Source: 66-474 sp035249175 | GTDB lineage: Bacteria > Pseudomonadota > Gammaproteobacteria > Xanthomonadales > Rhodanobacteraceae | NCBI GenBank assembly: GCA_035249175.1 | Contig: DATFGT010000011.1 | Span: forward strand, 1-64,000 | Direction of reading: 5' to 3' | DNA length: 64,000 nt | Part shown: positions 63,324 to 64,000 of the stretch, in pieces | How positions within the stretch are numbered: the stretch's first letter is position 1 | How the letters are laid out: each line of letters begins with the position of its first letter | Translations under genes and position numbers: made by a program | The notes under the pieces: model-generated | Databases searched by the model: none | What the model was told of the DNA's origin: nothing | Seen by the model: only the letters and a program-made list of their open reading frames with translations

Positions 63324-64000
63324 ATGCCCCGTTACCTCGGTTTCCCGGACCAACCATCCGCCGATCTCAGCACCGCGGTTTTGCTGCTGAATCTGGGCAC
63401 GCCGGCCGCGCCAACCCGAGACGCAGTCGCGGAGTATCTGGCTGAATTCCTTTCCGATCCGCGTATCGTGGAATCGCCGCGCTGGCTGTGGTGGCCCGTC
63501 CTGCACGGCTACATTCTGCGCACGCGGCCGCGCCGGTCGGCCGAGGCTTACGCGAAGATCTGGCGCAACGATGGCTCGCCGCTGCTGGTGTTCAGCAAGC
63601 AACTCGCTCAAGCCCTCGGTTCGGAAATCTCCCGCCGCGCCGGCGGCGAGGTCGCGACCGCGTTGGCGATGACCTACGGCGAACCTTCGGTTGGCAAAGT
63701 CGTTGCCGGGCTGATGCGAAGTGGCGTGCGTCGAATCTTGGCGATGCCGCTCTTTCCGCAGTATTCGGCAACGTCCACCGGCGCGGCGCTGGACGCCATC
63801 GCGCGCGCGATGCAATCCCTGCGCTGGCCACCCGAACTGCGCACCATCGACAACTATCACGCGGATGCCGGCTATCTCGCAGCGCTTGCAAGCAGCGTAC
63901 GCGCCCATTGGGCACAGCATGGTCGTGGCGACAAATTGCTGCTCAGCTTCCACGGCATCCCCGAAAAATATGCGGCAGCGGGTGATCCCTACCCCGATCA
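63324..64000 (+). CDS. hemH: Ferrochelatase, 3' end cut off by window edge
   Basis: The reading frame opens at ATG 63324 and continues past the window end, giving about 225 codons. AVLLLNLGTPAAPT and EYLAEFLSDPRIVE are the N-terminal ferrochelatase signatures, MPLFPQYSATSTGAA the middle one, and LLSFHGIPEKY carries the catalytic His210. It inserts Fe2+ into protoporphyrin IX, the last step of heme synthesis. It starts 163 bases from the divergent tatA. Confidence 0.95.
   Translation, partial: MPRYLGFPDQPSADLSTAVLLLNLGTPAAPTRDAVAEYLAEFLSDPRIVESPRWLWWPVLHGYILRTRPRRSAEAYAKIWRNDGSPLLVFSKQLAQALGSEISRRAGGEVATALAMTYGEPSVGKVVAGLMRSGVRRILAMPLFPQYSATSTGAALDAIARAMQSLRWPPELRTIDNYHADAGYLAALASSVRAHWAQHGRGDKLLLSFHGIPEKYAAAGDPYPD

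Overview
This is a high-GC chromosomal segment from a gammaproteobacterium, most likely Xanthomonadales (Lysobacterales), close to Rhodanobacteraceae or Xanthomonadaceae. The evidence is a xanthomonadin/aryl-polyene-type gene set with a flavin halogenase, dihydrolipoamide dehydrogenase carrying its own lipoyl domain, a Pseudomonas-type magnesium HemB, and a hemD-hemX-hemY cluster. It looks like core chromosome: I see no rRNA, tRNA, CRISPR array, insertion sequence, prophage or plasmid gene.

Layout. 1-475 is a broken CsgG-like gene with a perfect CRP/Clp-type site upstream. 758-8345 is an aryl-polyene pigment locus: a tightly coupled minus-strand operon (membrane protein, dehydratase, acyltransferase, LolA-like carrier, MMPL exporter, second dehydratase, ketoreductase) divergent from a halogenase. 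8353-13264 holds a hydrolase, a cis-prenyltransferase, mtfA, a secreted esterase and hemB. 13621-20828 holds a short Band-7 protein, rsmG-parA-parB, an ECF sigma/anti-sigma pair, a glycosyltransferase and recQ. 20989-28725 holds a rhodanese, small proteins, hemD-hemX-hemY, thioesterases, rmuC and folE. 28979-34708 is transporters and conserved proteins of unknown role. 34823-41116 is a c-di-GMP response regulator coupled to a hybrid kinase, then envC and ctpA. 41236-51578 is accessory in character: an MFS transporter, PepSY-like proteins, two paralogous Sel1-like secreted proteins, a DUF4124 protein, and a LysR-EamA-cupin group. 51655-56140 is an ABC ATPase with a permease fused to an M1 peptidase. 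56321-60587 is aceF, an MscS channel and lipoyl-lpdA. 60650-63160 is dinB-tatCBA, and hemH runs off the right edge.

The most striking non-genic signal is a dispersed element of about 115 bases. Five copies keep two hairpin boxes at fixed spacing, and a sixth lone box is seen. Every full copy sits at the 3' end of a gene, and two copies contain the stop codon of that gene (hemD and an MFS transporter). Its hairpins persist despite sequence changes. I do not recognise it as a described family. A second, REP-like family lies between convergent genes at 33804-33949, and a related sequence forms part of the protein-coding linker of lpdA.

Functional links: heme synthesis is represented four times (hemB, hemD with hemX/hemY, hemH). 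The pigment locus has tailoring, transport and halogenation genes but no ketosynthase, acyl carrier protein or ligase inside the window. The EAL regulator and hybrid kinase overlap by ATGA and probably form one phosphorelay that lowers c-di-GMP.
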